Positions 1 through 6,394 are shown, counted from the first letter of the stretch. The stretch is DNA of 6,471 bases from Gammaproteobacteria bacterium (GCA_019634245.1 JAHQVR010000078.1:1-6471), one strand, 5' to 3'. The notes: generated from the sequence alone by a model not told the origin. Numbers and translations: made by a program.

Positions 1-291
1 AATCGCTCTGAGACCAGGGCGCATCTCCAAAGTCCAGCTCACCGTTGTTCCACATTGCCTACAATATTCGTTCTTGATCCAACGACCAGTGGTATCTGAT
101 GAAAACTCATAAGTAGACAGCTCACCACTTTCAAACTCTACCGATGAATCCTCAAAATAAACGCCAATGCCATAGGGTGCACCTGTTCTTAATTTACACG
201 TGGTGCAATGACAAGCCATTGCTCGAACGGGGTCACCCGTTGTTGTAAATCTCACTGCGCCACAAAGACAACCACCGCTATTTTTCTTCAT
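1..291 (-). CDS. GFA (glutathione-dependent formaldehyde-activating enzyme / CENP-V) family protein, 3' end outside window
   Basis: The first 97 codons of a small zinc-binding protein are present; the reading frame is still open at base 1, so the C-terminus is missing (family members are usually about 115-160 residues). The visible pattern is the GFA signature: G-G-C-x-C-G at residues 6-11 with Cys8 and Cys10, a C-H-C-x-x-C cluster at 27-32, and C-x-x-C-G-T at 77-82. These cysteines are the expected zinc ligands. The ATG at 291 is preceded by GGAGG at 300-304 on the minus strand, with good spacing, which fixes the start. The family was named for a proposed glutathione/formaldehyde adduct reaction, but most members have no proven activity, so a formaldehyde role should not be assumed. 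It lies downstream of the PhyH dioxygenase on the same strand, 174 bases away, so co-transcription is possible. Family assignment is firm; function is not. Confidence 0.9.
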   Translation of the reverse strand, partial: MKKNSGGCLCGAVRFTTTGDPVRAMACHCTTCKLRTGAPYGIGVYFEDSSVEFESGELSTYEFSSDTTGRWIKNEYCRQCGTTVSWTLEMRPGLRAI

Positions 292-460
292 AAGTGTGAC
301 CTCCAAAATCAACGAACCTTCCTTCATGAACAATGGCATGCGCAGGCGGCGCTCGGTCGAATTTTGGGGTCGGCCCACTGGCTGTACTAAGCGTGATGAA
401 TTGGGTCGCTTTCATGTTCAAAGTTGAGCGAGTTGTTGCAGCTTGCGCTTCGTCAGACAC
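278..460 (-). CDS. Doubtful 60-codon ORF between the dioxygenase and the GFA gene
   Basis: This short ORF fills most of the gap between the dioxygenase stop (466-468) and the GFA start (291), and ends 14 bases inside the GFA gene in another frame. It would begin with GTG at 460, only 5 bases after the dioxygenase stop, and has no convincing ribosome binding site of its own; an internal ATG at codon 16 also lacks one. The product would be soluble, with no membrane segment, no cysteines and no motif I recognise. Its position suits a translationally coupled small gene, but a chance ORF over the GFA leader explains it equally well. It is listed so that the gap is described, not because coding is established. 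Confidence 0.2.
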   Translation of the reverse strand: MSDEAQAATTRSTLNMKATQFITLSTASGPTPKFDRAPPAHAIVHEGRFVDFGGHTYEEK

Positions 461-465
461 ATCAG

Positions 466-1320
466 CTAACTGAATAAGGACCGATCACCCTCCATTCCTT
501 CAGACAAAATCGCATCGAAATTCGCTCGTACTGCTTCATAGGTATCCAGTGATCGTTTGTTCCAAAGACTGGCCGGCTTTTCAAAGAGATTAAAATTGCC
601 ATCTACATTTTCACCACGCGCCAACATCGCGTGATAGCGCCCAGGCATTCGTTTACCAGCAGCGGGATTTACATAGCGAATCGCAAAACCAATTCGTCTG
701 TCACTAGAGCGATTAACATCAGAGCCATGAATGACCTGTCCATGATGCAAAGACATTTCCCCAGGCTGTAATTCAACGGGTACTTTGTCTTGCTCTGCAA
801 CTTTCACAACTACCTCTTGTCCACGCGAAAGTAAGTTATCGTCGGCATACGTATCCTGATGAGGCAGTATTGGATTCTTGTGGCTGCCACGGACTAAATT
901 CATACAGCCGGATTCAACGGTGGCGGGCGATAATGCAATCCATGCCGTCACCTGGTCGGAGGTTTCACCAAAACCCCAATAGGTGAGATCCTGGTGCATG
1001 GTCACAATATGATCAGACCCAGCATCCTTAATAAAGAAATCGGCTCCCCAGATAAGCAGATTGGGTCCAATCACCCCCTCAACACAATCCAGCACCTTCT
1101 CATTAAGCGCGAGCTCAGCCGCCATAGGAATGACAATTTCAGCGTGTGAACGTAAATATTCTGTGGTCTTTCTTGGTAGATCATCGAACTCTTTCGCAGC
1201 TTCAATAGCCTCCAACTGTTGCCTATAGCTATGAGCATCTGCCGCGGGTAGCACCTGCAGCGGAAATAAAAATCCATCATCCCAATACTGATCTTGTTGC
1301 ACTTGTGTTAATGAAGTCAT
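466..1320 (-). CDS. Phytanoyl-CoA dioxygenase (PhyH) family Fe(II)/2-oxoglutarate-dependent oxygenase
   Basis: A 284-residue cytoplasmic oxygenase of normal length for the family. It is expected to couple oxidative decarboxylation of 2-oxoglutarate to hydroxylation of a small substrate. The N-terminus (residues 6-20, Q-x-x-Q-Y-W-x-D-G-F) is the usual PhyH opening. The iron triad is complete: His109 and Asp111 in M-H-Q-D-L, and His198 in Q-V-I-H-G-S. Arg208/Arg209, about ten residues after the distal His, are candidates for binding the 2-oxoglutarate carboxylate, followed by the F-A-I-R-Y strand at 212-216. The central A-W-I-A-L-S-P ... G-C-M-N-L-V-R-G-S-H-K stretch (126-148) is the conserved core. 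Asp111 argues against a halogenase, which would carry Ala or Gly there. The ATG at 1320 is chosen because it follows a strong purine-rich ribosome binding site and is where homology-like sequence begins; an in-frame extension to 1695 is open but does not look like protein. The gene is divergent from tctC. The substrate is unknown: true phytanoyl-CoA is unlikely, and related bacterial enzymes act on ectoine, phosphonates and other small molecules. Confidence 0.92.
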   Translation of the reverse strand: MTSLTQVQQDQYWDDGFLFPLQVLPAADAHSYRQQLEAIEAAKEFDDLPRKTTEYLRSHAEIVIPMAAELALNEKVLDCVEGVIGPNLLIWGADFFIKDAGSDHIVTMHQDLTYWGFGETSDQVTAWIALSPATVESGCMNLVRGSHKNPILPHQDTYADDNLLSRGQEVVVKVAEQDKVPVELQPGEMSLHHGQVIHGSDVNRSSDRRIGFAIRYVNPAAGKRMPGRYHAMLARGENVDGNFNLFEKPASLWNKRSLDTYEAVRANFDAILSEGMEGDRSLFS

Positions 1321-1331
1321 GACAAAACTCT

Positions 1332-1338
1332 CCCTCCC
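1332..1338 (-). promoter_or_regulatory. Ribosome binding site of the PhyH dioxygenase
   Basis: GGGAGGG on the minus strand, 11 bases before the ATG at 1320. It decides the start of the dioxygenase against the much longer in-frame ORF that reaches 1695. Confidence 0.75.
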
Positions 1339-1372
1339 AAGGTGTCCCTCTTTATCATGCCGATGCCGATAT

Positions 1373-1590
1373 TCAGCTAGATCGTCTTGGCTTAAGCGCC
1401 GTATACAGTATGACACCGACTGACAATGCCATGAAGACAGCAGCAACACCGAAGGCAACATTATCTGTTTTGGTATCCGAATCATGACGCCCATGCTACG
1501 CATGAACACACCACCGATGGTCCAGTGACCCACATTGGCAATAGCCACGCAGGTGAAAAGCCCAAAAGCGACTACCAATTCTGTATTCAC
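1373..1590 (-). pseudogene. Small two-helix membrane protein gene, apparently broken by a one-base frameshift
   Basis: Two protein-like segments lie in adjacent minus-strand frames. From the GTG at 1590, one frame gives a hydrophobic helix (N-T-E-L-V-V-A-F-G-L-F-T-C-V-A-I-A-N-V onward) ending near F-M-R-S-M-G. The next frame, open from 1495 to the TGA at 1373-1375, gives D-N-V-A-F-G-V-A-A-V-F-M-A-L followed by S-V-G-V-I-L-Y-T-A-L and then K-P-R-R-S-S-stop: a second helix with a basic tail, a normal end for an inner-membrane protein. The second frame has no usable start before its helix. Adding one base between about 1495 and 1470 would join them into a protein of 72 residues. I see no slippery heptamer that would suggest programmed frameshifting, so a mutation or a sequence error is more likely. 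The family is not recognised. Its place just ahead of the dioxygenase suggests it was co-transcribed with it. The join is inference. Confidence 0.45.
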
Positions 1591-1697
1591 CGAACTCTCT
1601 GTGAAATTAAAAACGCTTGGGCCTGGATTGAACCCACCAGTGTGAGCACGCAAAGTATGCGCTTCTCCGCTGTGTGACGCAGGCCCCAATCCCACAT
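1587..1697 (-). CDS. Possible 36-residue single-helix membrane peptide, overlapping the next small gene
   Basis: The ATG at 1697 opens a 36-codon ORF ending in TGA at 1587-1589. Its product has a basic stretch (H-T-A-E-K-R at 8-13) followed by a hydrophobic helix of about 18 residues (I-L-C-V-L-T-L-V-G-S-I-Q-A-Q-A-F-L-I), the look of a signal peptide or a single membrane anchor. A weak AGG lies 8 bases upstream of the ATG. The stop overlaps the GTG start of the following membrane ORF in the four-base GTGA arrangement common in coupled genes. It may instead be the first helix of one longer, multiply frameshifted protein including 1373-1590. Not recognised; coding status is uncertain. Confidence 0.3.
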   Translation of the reverse strand: MWDWGLRHTAEKRILCVLTLVGSIQAQAFLISQRVR

Positions 1698-1752
1698 TTT
1701 TCGCCTAAGTTTGAACTACTAGCTTCTGCCAGATAAGTTTGTCATTATGGAC

Positions 1753-1796
1753 ATGAGCTAGGCGAATTAACCCGGTAATTAATTCCATCAGCTCAT
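1753..1796. promoter_or_regulatory. Concentric inverted repeats, candidate operator between the divergent units
   Basis: Two 7-bp inverted repeats share the same centre (1774.5). The outer arms are ATGAGCT (1753-1759) and AGCTCAT (1790-1796). The inner arms are GAATTAA (1764-1770) and TTAATTC (1779-1785). The element lies between the start of tctC (1844) and the start of the minus-strand small ORF (1697), where a regulator controlling both directions would bind. The symmetry is read directly; regulator binding is inferred, and no regulator gene is in the window. I could not place a convincing -35/-10 pair around it in either direction. Confidence 0.45.
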
Positions 1797-1829
1797 TAGT
1801 AGATTGTATTTTCGATGGATTACTTACTC

Positions 1830-1835
1830 AGAGGA
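1830..1835 (+). promoter_or_regulatory. Ribosome binding site of tctC
   Basis: AGAGGA with 8 bases before the ATG at 1844. It supports that start, which also gives a clean signal peptide. Confidence 0.7.
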
Positions 1836-1843
1836 TTGATCAT

Positions 1844-2848
1844 ATGAAATTTAAGTTAACTCGACTAGCCGTTTTCCTTGCTGTACTCGCTTCGGTAAGT
1901 GGAGTCACGCAAGCGGACTTTCCAGAACGAGAAATACTTGGTGTGGTTATGTGGGGCGCTGGTGGTGCCACAGATACGGTTGCACGAGCGATCAATCCAG
2001 CAGCTGAAGAAGCTCTCGGCAAGCCCATAGTTGTATTGAACAAATCAGGCGGTGCTGGTGCAATCTCAACCGCCTATGTCAATGCCGCACCAGCTGATGG
2101 GTATACGTTTTTATATGGTGCAGAGAATCCACAGCTGCATTCGGTTATGGGGGTATCGGATTTAGACTACGGTAGTTTCTACCCGGTTAATATTCTGGGT
2201 CGTGGTATTGGGGTGATCGCGGTAAAGGCCGATTCTAAATATCAAACCATGGAAGATCTCATGGCAGATATAAAAGCCAATCCAGGCAAAGTGCTCATGG
2301 GCTCTACTGGCCCAGGCGGATTACCCAGCACCATCGGGGCGATCATATCCAACTCAGCTGATTTTGATGTAACGGCCATTCCCTTCGATGGCGAAGGGCC
2401 AGGCCTGACAGCTATGTTGGGTAACGAAGTTGATTTTATGCCGGCAGGAATTTCAGCGGCGGCAGAACAAATTAAAGCAGGCAATATGCGCGCACTTGCC
2501 GTGGTCAACACGGAGTCAGTTGATACCCTACCTGATGTGCCGCCAATTACAGATGCCATTCCTGGCATGGCCAAATTCCTACCATGGGGTCCATTCTATG
2601 GTGTCTTTGTTAAACAGGATGTACCGGATGATGTAAAAGCCACGTTGGTTGCGGCATTTTCAACAGCGGCCAAGAGCGAAACCTTTCAAACGCTCATGGC
2701 GAACAAAGGCAACATCATCATGGACATTTCAGGAGATGAAGCTTCGGCATTCGTTAAAAAGTGGCAGCAAGTCACCGCTTGGGTGCTGCAAGATACTGGG
2801 GCAGCAAAAGTAAATCCTGAAACGCTTGGAATTATGCGCCCAGAATAG
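1844..2848 (+). CDS. tctC: Tripartite tricarboxylate transporter substrate-binding protein (TctC / Bug family)
   Basis: The periplasmic receptor of a TTT transporter, 334 residues, full length. It would bind an organic acid and deliver it to the TctA/TctB membrane complex. The N-terminus is a Sec signal peptide: K-F-K-L-T-R, a hydrophobic core from about 8 to 20, and probable cleavage after T-Q-A at residue 24. The mature protein begins D-F-P-E-R-E, the usual Bug start. Binding-site hallmarks are visible: G-A-G-G-A-T-D-T-V-A-R at 38-48 with Asp44 in the ligand-contact position; the S-G-G-A-G-A-I-S-T loop at 68-76; P-A-D-G-Y-T at 83-88; and I-P-F-D-G-E-G-P-G-L-T-A at 179-190. Most Bug proteins have P-F-x-x-G-G at the first loop; here it is V-M-W-G-A-G-G, so Met36/Trp37 may reflect a different ligand. 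It is the first gene of tctCBA, with tctB 32 bases downstream. The family takes citrate, other di- and tricarboxylates, aromatic acids and more; the ligand cannot be assigned. Confidence 0.95.
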   Translation: MKFKLTRLAVFLAVLASVSGVTQADFPEREILGVVMWGAGGATDTVARAINPAAEEALGKPIVVLNKSGGAGAISTAYVNAAPADGYTFLYGAENPQLHSVMGVSDLDYGSFYPVNILGRGIGVIAVKADSKYQTMEDLMADIKANPGKVLMGSTGPGGLPSTIGAIISNSADFDVTAIPFDGEGPGLTAMLGNEVDFMPAGISAAAEQIKAGNMRALAVVNTESVDTLPDVPPITDAIPGMAKFLPWGPFYGVFVKQDVPDDVKATLVAAFSTAAKSETFQTLMANKGNIIMDISGDEASAFVKKWQQVTAWVLQDTGAAKVNPETLGIMRPE

Positions 2849-2862
2849 TTGCGCTGACAAAT

Positions 2863-2880
2863 CGAGTAGCCATACACTCG
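2863..2880 (+). repeat. Short inverted repeat directly before the tctB start codon
   Basis: CGAGT (2863-2867) and ACTCG (2876-2880) can form a 5-bp stem with an 8-base loop ending immediately before the tctB ATG. There is no recognisable Shine-Dalgarno sequence in the 32-base tctC-tctB gap. The hairpin could modulate tctB translation, but a stem this short is easily chance. Confidence 0.3.
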
Positions 2881-3375
2881 ATGCCAAAGCCATCACCAAA
2901 ACGACAGGGAGAACTTGGATTCTCCCTGTTACTCATTGTATTTAGCGTATCTGCTTTCTGGCAGTCCTATGCTATTTCCGGATTTACCGGTTTGACCACC
3001 GCAGGTGTATTTCCGATGTTGGCATCGGCCACCATGGTCGTCGCAGCTGTTTGTATTCTTTTGCAGAATATTAGTAATCTGCGTGAATTGAGCCCAGATC
3101 CCACTAATAATTCTGGATTTTTTCAATCTATATTGCCGTTACGGCTGATTACAGTGGTCGCGCTTATCACCGCTTATGTAATAGCAATGCCACTGCTTGG
3201 ATTTCTTTTAGCGTCTGCCGTGTTTCTGTTTTTATCTTTTAGTTATTTGTGGCGCAAGTCTTTACTGGCGTCTCTTCTGATTACTCTGATTTCAGTTATC
3301 AGCGTGTATCTGATTTTTCGAAAACTGTTTCAAGTGGTGTTGCCTGAAGGTGCTCTGTTTCAAGGATGGTTTTAG
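2881..3375 (+). CDS. tctB: Tripartite tricarboxylate transporter small permease subunit (TctB family)
   Basis: A 164-residue inner-membrane protein, the small membrane subunit of the TTT system, of typical length. Four hydrophobic segments can be seen: about 12-33, 42-63, 86-119 (long enough to be two helices, broken at M-P-L-L-G near 103-107) and 127-146. Family features are G-V-F-P-M-L-A at 42-48, corresponding to the conserved G-x-F-P of TctB, and the C-terminal F-x-x-x-F/L ... L-P-E-G at 146-157. The sequence is poorly conserved across the family, so the assignment rests on topology plus position between tctC and tctA. The ATG at 2881 has no clear ribosome binding site, but the frame is open back to the tctC stop without a better start. 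The stop is followed after one base by the tctA GTG, so the two are probably translationally coupled. Confidence 0.9.
   Translation: MPKPSPKRQGELGFSLLLIVFSVSAFWQSYAISGFTGLTTAGVFPMLASATMVVAAVCILLQNISNLRELSPDPTNNSGFFQSILPLRLITVVALITAYVIAMPLLGFLLASAVFLFLSFSYLWRKSLLASLLITLISVISVYLIFRKLFQVVLPEGALFQGWF
3362..3366 (+). promoter_or_regulatory. Ribosome binding site of tctA
   Basis: AAGGA, lying inside the end of tctB, 10 bases before the GTG at 3377. It supports that GTG over an upstream in-frame GTG at 3350, which has no spaced Shine-Dalgarno sequence. Confidence 0.6.
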
Positions 3376-3376
3376 A

Positions 3377-4891
3377 GTGACAGAGATTTTCACCAATCTG
3401 TCCACTGTTTGGACAGATCCTTGGCTACTATTTCTGACAGCGATAGGTACGCTGGCAGGCATCTACGTGGGTGCCATTCCTGGATTGTCAGTGACGATGG
3501 CCACGTCCATCCTCATCTCCTTCACCTTCAAATGGCCGGTCAACGATGCATTGGCGCTTATCACGGGAATTTTTATGGGTGGCGTTTATGGTGGCTCCAG
3601 AACCGCCATTTTATTGAACATACCAGGTGCACCCAGTGCTGTGGCCACGGCTATTGAAGGGTATCCAATGGCAAAACGAGGTGAGGCTGGAGACGCGATA
3701 GCCCTAACCACCGTTATGTCGGTAATTGGCGGTTTTGTCGGTATAGCAGCTTTAGCGGCGTTTGCGCCGGTCATCTCTTCCTTTGCTTTAATGTTTAATT
3801 CGCGGGATTACCTACTACTTGGGCTGATCGGTATCTTATTGGTAGGTACGTTGTCGGGTGAAAGCTTTGCCAAAGGCGTTTTTGCCGGTGCGCTGGGTGT
3901 ACTTATTGGCATGGTGGGACTTGATCCCATGACTGCTGAAGGTCGCTTTACCTTTGGCAATGTGTCAATGATGGGCGGTATACCCTACGTCGCTGCAATG
4001 ATTGGTTTTTTTGGTGTAGCCGAAGCTTTGGTTCAACTTCATCAGTTAGACACTGCTGCTATCAAACAAAAGGTTGATCGCATCGTTCCAAATCTACGTG
4101 ATGTAAAACGCTACCTGGCACTCGCATTACGCTCATCAGGTATAGGCACCATTATTGGTGCATTACCGGGAACCGGTGGTGACATTGCCGCGTTGTTGGC
4201 CTACGATCAAGCGAAGCGCACCACCAAAGACCCGGAAGTCCCATTTGGTCAAGGTTGCAAGGAAGGACTGGTGGCGCCGGAAGCTGCCAATAATGCTGCT
4301 GTCGGTGGTGCTCATATACCGATGCTAACACTAGGCATTCCAGGCGATGCTGTAACTGCCGTTATCATTGGCGCGCTATTCATTCATGGACTCAAACCTG
4401 GGCCTCTGCTGTTGGTCGAGACACCACATCTCTTTTGGTTCATCGTTGGGGCTTTGAGCCTTGCCAATCTATGTCTACTGATTTTCGGATTAACGGGCAT
4501 TCGAATCTTTACAAAAATTGTAGAGTGTCCGAGAGGTGTGTTGATCCCACTTATTATTGTGCTGTCAGCGGTTGGTACTTACGCGATTCAAAACAATCCA
4601 GTGCATGTTTACTGGATGCTGTTATTCGGTATTATCGGATACTTTATGAAAATGTATGGTTTTCAAGTAGGGCCGGTTATTCTAGGGGTGATTCTCGGGC
4701 CTATGATGGATTCAAACTACCGACGGGCCATGCTGGGAGCACGCGGCGACGTTGGTACCTTTTTCTGGAACTTTATATCGCACCCAATCACGCTGGTGTT
4801 ATCGATAGCATTGCTGGCGATGTTGATATCACAGACACCGCTTATGCGATGGTATAACCAATGGCAAGTTACTAAACGACGAAACACATAG
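3377..4891 (+). CDS. tctA: Tripartite tricarboxylate transporter large permease subunit (TctA family)
   Basis: The large channel-forming subunit of the TTT transporter, 504 residues from the chosen GTG, which matches the family (about 500). It is a polytopic inner-membrane protein driven by an ion gradient. The two internally related halves each carry the family's P-G loop: G-A-I-P-G-L-S at 32-38 and G-A-L-P-G-T-G-G-D at 261-269. Other signatures are Y-G-G-S-R-T-A-I-L-L-N-I-P-G at 71-84, the E-G-Y-P-M-A-K-R-G-E-A-G-D-A segment at 94-107, E-G-L-V-A-P-E-A-A-N-N-A at 297-308, L-G-I-P-G-D-A at 319-325, and G-P-M-M-D-S-N-Y-R-R-A-M at 441-452. No frameshift or missing motif is seen. A nine-codon longer form from GTG 3350 is possible but would overlap tctB and lacks a ribosome binding site. 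It is the last gene of the operon; it faces dctM tail to tail across 165 bp. Confidence 0.96.
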   Translation: MTEIFTNLSTVWTDPWLLFLTAIGTLAGIYVGAIPGLSVTMATSILISFTFKWPVNDALALITGIFMGGVYGGSRTAILLNIPGAPSAVATAIEGYPMAKRGEAGDAIALTTVMSVIGGFVGIAALAAFAPVISSFALMFNSRDYLLLGLIGILLVGTLSGESFAKGVFAGALGVLIGMVGLDPMTAEGRFTFGNVSMMGGIPYVAAMIGFFGVAEALVQLHQLDTAAIKQKVDRIVPNLRDVKRYLALALRSSGIGTIIGALPGTGGDIAALLAYDQAKRTTKDPEVPFGQGCKEGLVAPEAANNAAVGGAHIPMLTLGIPGDAVTAVIIGALFIHGLKPGPLLLVETPHLFWFIVGALSLANLCLLIFGLTGIRIFTKIVECPRGVLIPLIIVLSAVGTYAIQNNPVHVYWMLLFGIIGYFMKMYGFQVGPVILGVILGPMMDSNYRRAMLGARGDVGTFFWNFISHPITLVLSIALLAMLISQTPLMRWYNQWQVTKRRNT

Positions 4892-5056
4892 TCGAATTAA
4901 GAATATGCTCCAGCAGTGGTTAATCTAATTCGAAAATACAGAGTGGATTTTTTCCGCTATTGAGCTGATACATAAACAGAGATCGTACGGGAAAAAGTAA
5001 CGGGATGGAAGAAAATGAAGGCTAAAGACAGAATCGCCCTAAGTACATAGGAACCA
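4892..5056. other. Convergent intergenic region; two weak hairpins, no clear terminator
   Basis: This gap separates the tctA stop from the dctM stop. Just after tctA, CGAATTA (4893-4899) and TAATTCG (4926-4932) could pair across a 26-base loop. Further on, AGTGGA (4942-4947) and TCCGCT (4953-4958) form a 6-bp stem, including one G-U pair, with a TTTTT loop. Neither is a GC-rich stem followed by a run of T in either direction, so a Rho-independent terminator is not supported. I see no gene here. Confidence 0.3.
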
Positions 5057-6394
5057 CTACATTGTACTGGGAATGAACAAGGAAATTGCAGGAAACAATA
5101 GCAGTAAAATCAGCACAACAAGATCACTGATAAGAAAACGCCAAATACCAGCAAAGATTTTGCCGATAGCAATATCTCCCTCAATTGCTGCCGCAAGAAC
5201 AAACACATTTAGCCCTACCGGTGGTGTTATAAGACCAATCTCTAACAGTTTCACTATGATGACGCCAAACCATATTAAATCATATCCGTAGCTCTCTACC
5301 ATGGGAATCATTAGCGGCAATGTGAGCACCATTATGCCTACCGGGTCGAGAAACATTCCCAGCACAATTTAAATTAGGCACACCATTACCATAAACATCA
5401 GCGGCCCAACATTGGCCTCCCCAAGCGCGGTAACAATACTGCTTGAGAGACCCGTGAGCGCAATGAGGGCCACAAATATCTTCGCGCACGCTGCAATAAA
5501 AAATATTCCTGCCGTAGTACCAATCGTCTCACGCAAAAGAGTCAGTGTGTCTTTAAGTTTGATCCGCCCGCGTAGCATACCTAGCACTAGAGCAAACATT
5601 AACGACAAGGCAGCAGCCTCTGTGGCGGTGAAAATTCCGCCGTAGATTCCCCCTATAACGAGCACAAACAACATGAATGCTGGCCACGCTGCTAACAACA
5701 CTTTCAGTTTGTGCCGCCGACTGTAGGTCTGCTCGCTTGTTGGAGCAATTTCCGGTGATCGACGAACCCATATATACACAACCAAGGCATACCCAAGCAT
5801 CGAAATCAGACCCGGCAGAAATCCGGCCAGAAACAATGCGCCTATTGAGGTCTCTGTAAAAATCGCATAGATAATAAATAAAATTGACGGTGGGATTAAG
5901 GAACCAAGAGTGCCACCAGCTGCAACACTAGCCGTTGCAAGCCGAGGGTCGTAATTCAACCTGAGCATTTCCGGAGTACAGATTTTTCCCATTGTGGAGG
6001 CACAAGCTATCGAAGATCCAGAAATAGCCGAAAAACCTCCACAACCCGCGATAGACGCAATCGCAACACCGCCAGGTAATCGAACTAAACACACTCTTGC
6101 CGTTTCATATATTTCGGTGGTAATACCCGCTTTGTACGCGACATGCCCCAGTGCTATAAACAATGGAATCATGGACAAGTTATAGGAATGGATTAAGTCG
6201 AAACTGCTCGAAAACGCGATGGATAAGGTTCGTAACAATGCGCGTTCAGGTACAAAGGTTCCCGACCGCAATGCAAACACAGCAAACAATGCAACTACAG
6301 CGACACCACCAATGGCAAAGGCAATAGGCACACGTATGGCCAATAACAGTATGACTGCAACACAGGCCAGATATCCAATAGTTGCCATATCCAT
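5057..6394 (-). pseudogene. dctM: TRAP transporter large permease subunit (DctM family), interrupted by one in-frame stop
   Basis: The gene spans 446 codons including the final TAG, the normal length for DctM, but codon 342 is TAA (5369-5371). Before it lie 341 residues with strong family motifs: R-L-P-G-G-V-A-I-A-S at 105-114, A-I-S-G-S-S-I-A at 123-130, T-M-G-K-I-C-T-P-E-M at 134-143, A-A-G-G-T-L-G-S-L-I-P-P-S at 158-170, and I-Y-G-G-I-F-T-A-T-E-A-A-A at 250-262. After it the same frame continues for 103 codons with L-G-M-F-L-D-P-V-G-I-M and the C-terminal hallmark E-I-G-L-I-T-P-P-V-G-L-N-V-F-V-L. DctM forms the transport domain of TRAP carriers, which use a sodium gradient and a periplasmic receptor to import acids such as C4-dicarboxylates. 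The upstream fragment would lack its last helices. The rest is undamaged, so the lesion is recent or a sequencing error. The ATG at 6394 follows AGGTGG at 6406-6411. Partner genes lie beyond the window; the adjoining end may be dctQ. Confidence 0.88.
5369..5371 (-). other. In-frame TAA stop inside dctM
   Basis: Codon 342 of dctM reads TAA between C-L-I and I-V-L-G-M-F-L-D. In this helix an aliphatic or aromatic residue is expected, and one base change from TAT, TAC (Tyr) or TTA (Leu) would give TAA. A GTG at 5365, two codons downstream, could in principle restart translation, but it has no clear ribosome binding site. Confidence 0.85.

Noticed and set aside
208..390. Plus-strand 60-residue ORF at the left end, with scattered Cys and His
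   Set aside because: It is the antisense shadow of the GFA gene and has no ribosome binding site.
1470..1500. Programmed -1 ribosomal frameshift joining the two membrane segments
   Set aside because: I see no X-XXY-YYZ slippery heptamer in the zone where the frames would have to join. A deletion or sequence error is simpler.
466..1695. A 409-residue ORF giving the PhyH dioxygenase a 125-residue N-terminal extension
   Set aside because: The extension mostly does not look like protein, the family begins at the ATG at 1320, and that ATG has a strong ribosome binding site. The protein-like parts of the upstream region switch frames.
1739..1769. Sigma-70 promoter for tctC from TTGTCA at 1739
   Set aside because: No sequence close to TATAAT lies at the proper distance, so the match is only a -35-like hexamer.
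3350..3376. Longer tctA start at the GTG at 3350
   Set aside because: It would lie wholly inside tctB without a spaced Shine-Dalgarno sequence, while GTG 3377 has AAGGA 10 bases upstream and follows the tctB stop by one base.
4942..4958. Rho-independent terminator between tctA and dctM
   Set aside because: The stem is 6 bp with a G-U pair, and the T run is in the loop instead of after the stem; no T tract follows on either strand.
5057..5365. A separate 102-residue gene downstream of dctM
   Set aside because: It is in the same frame as dctM and carries the conserved DctM C-terminus, so it is the tail of the interrupted gene, not an independent one.
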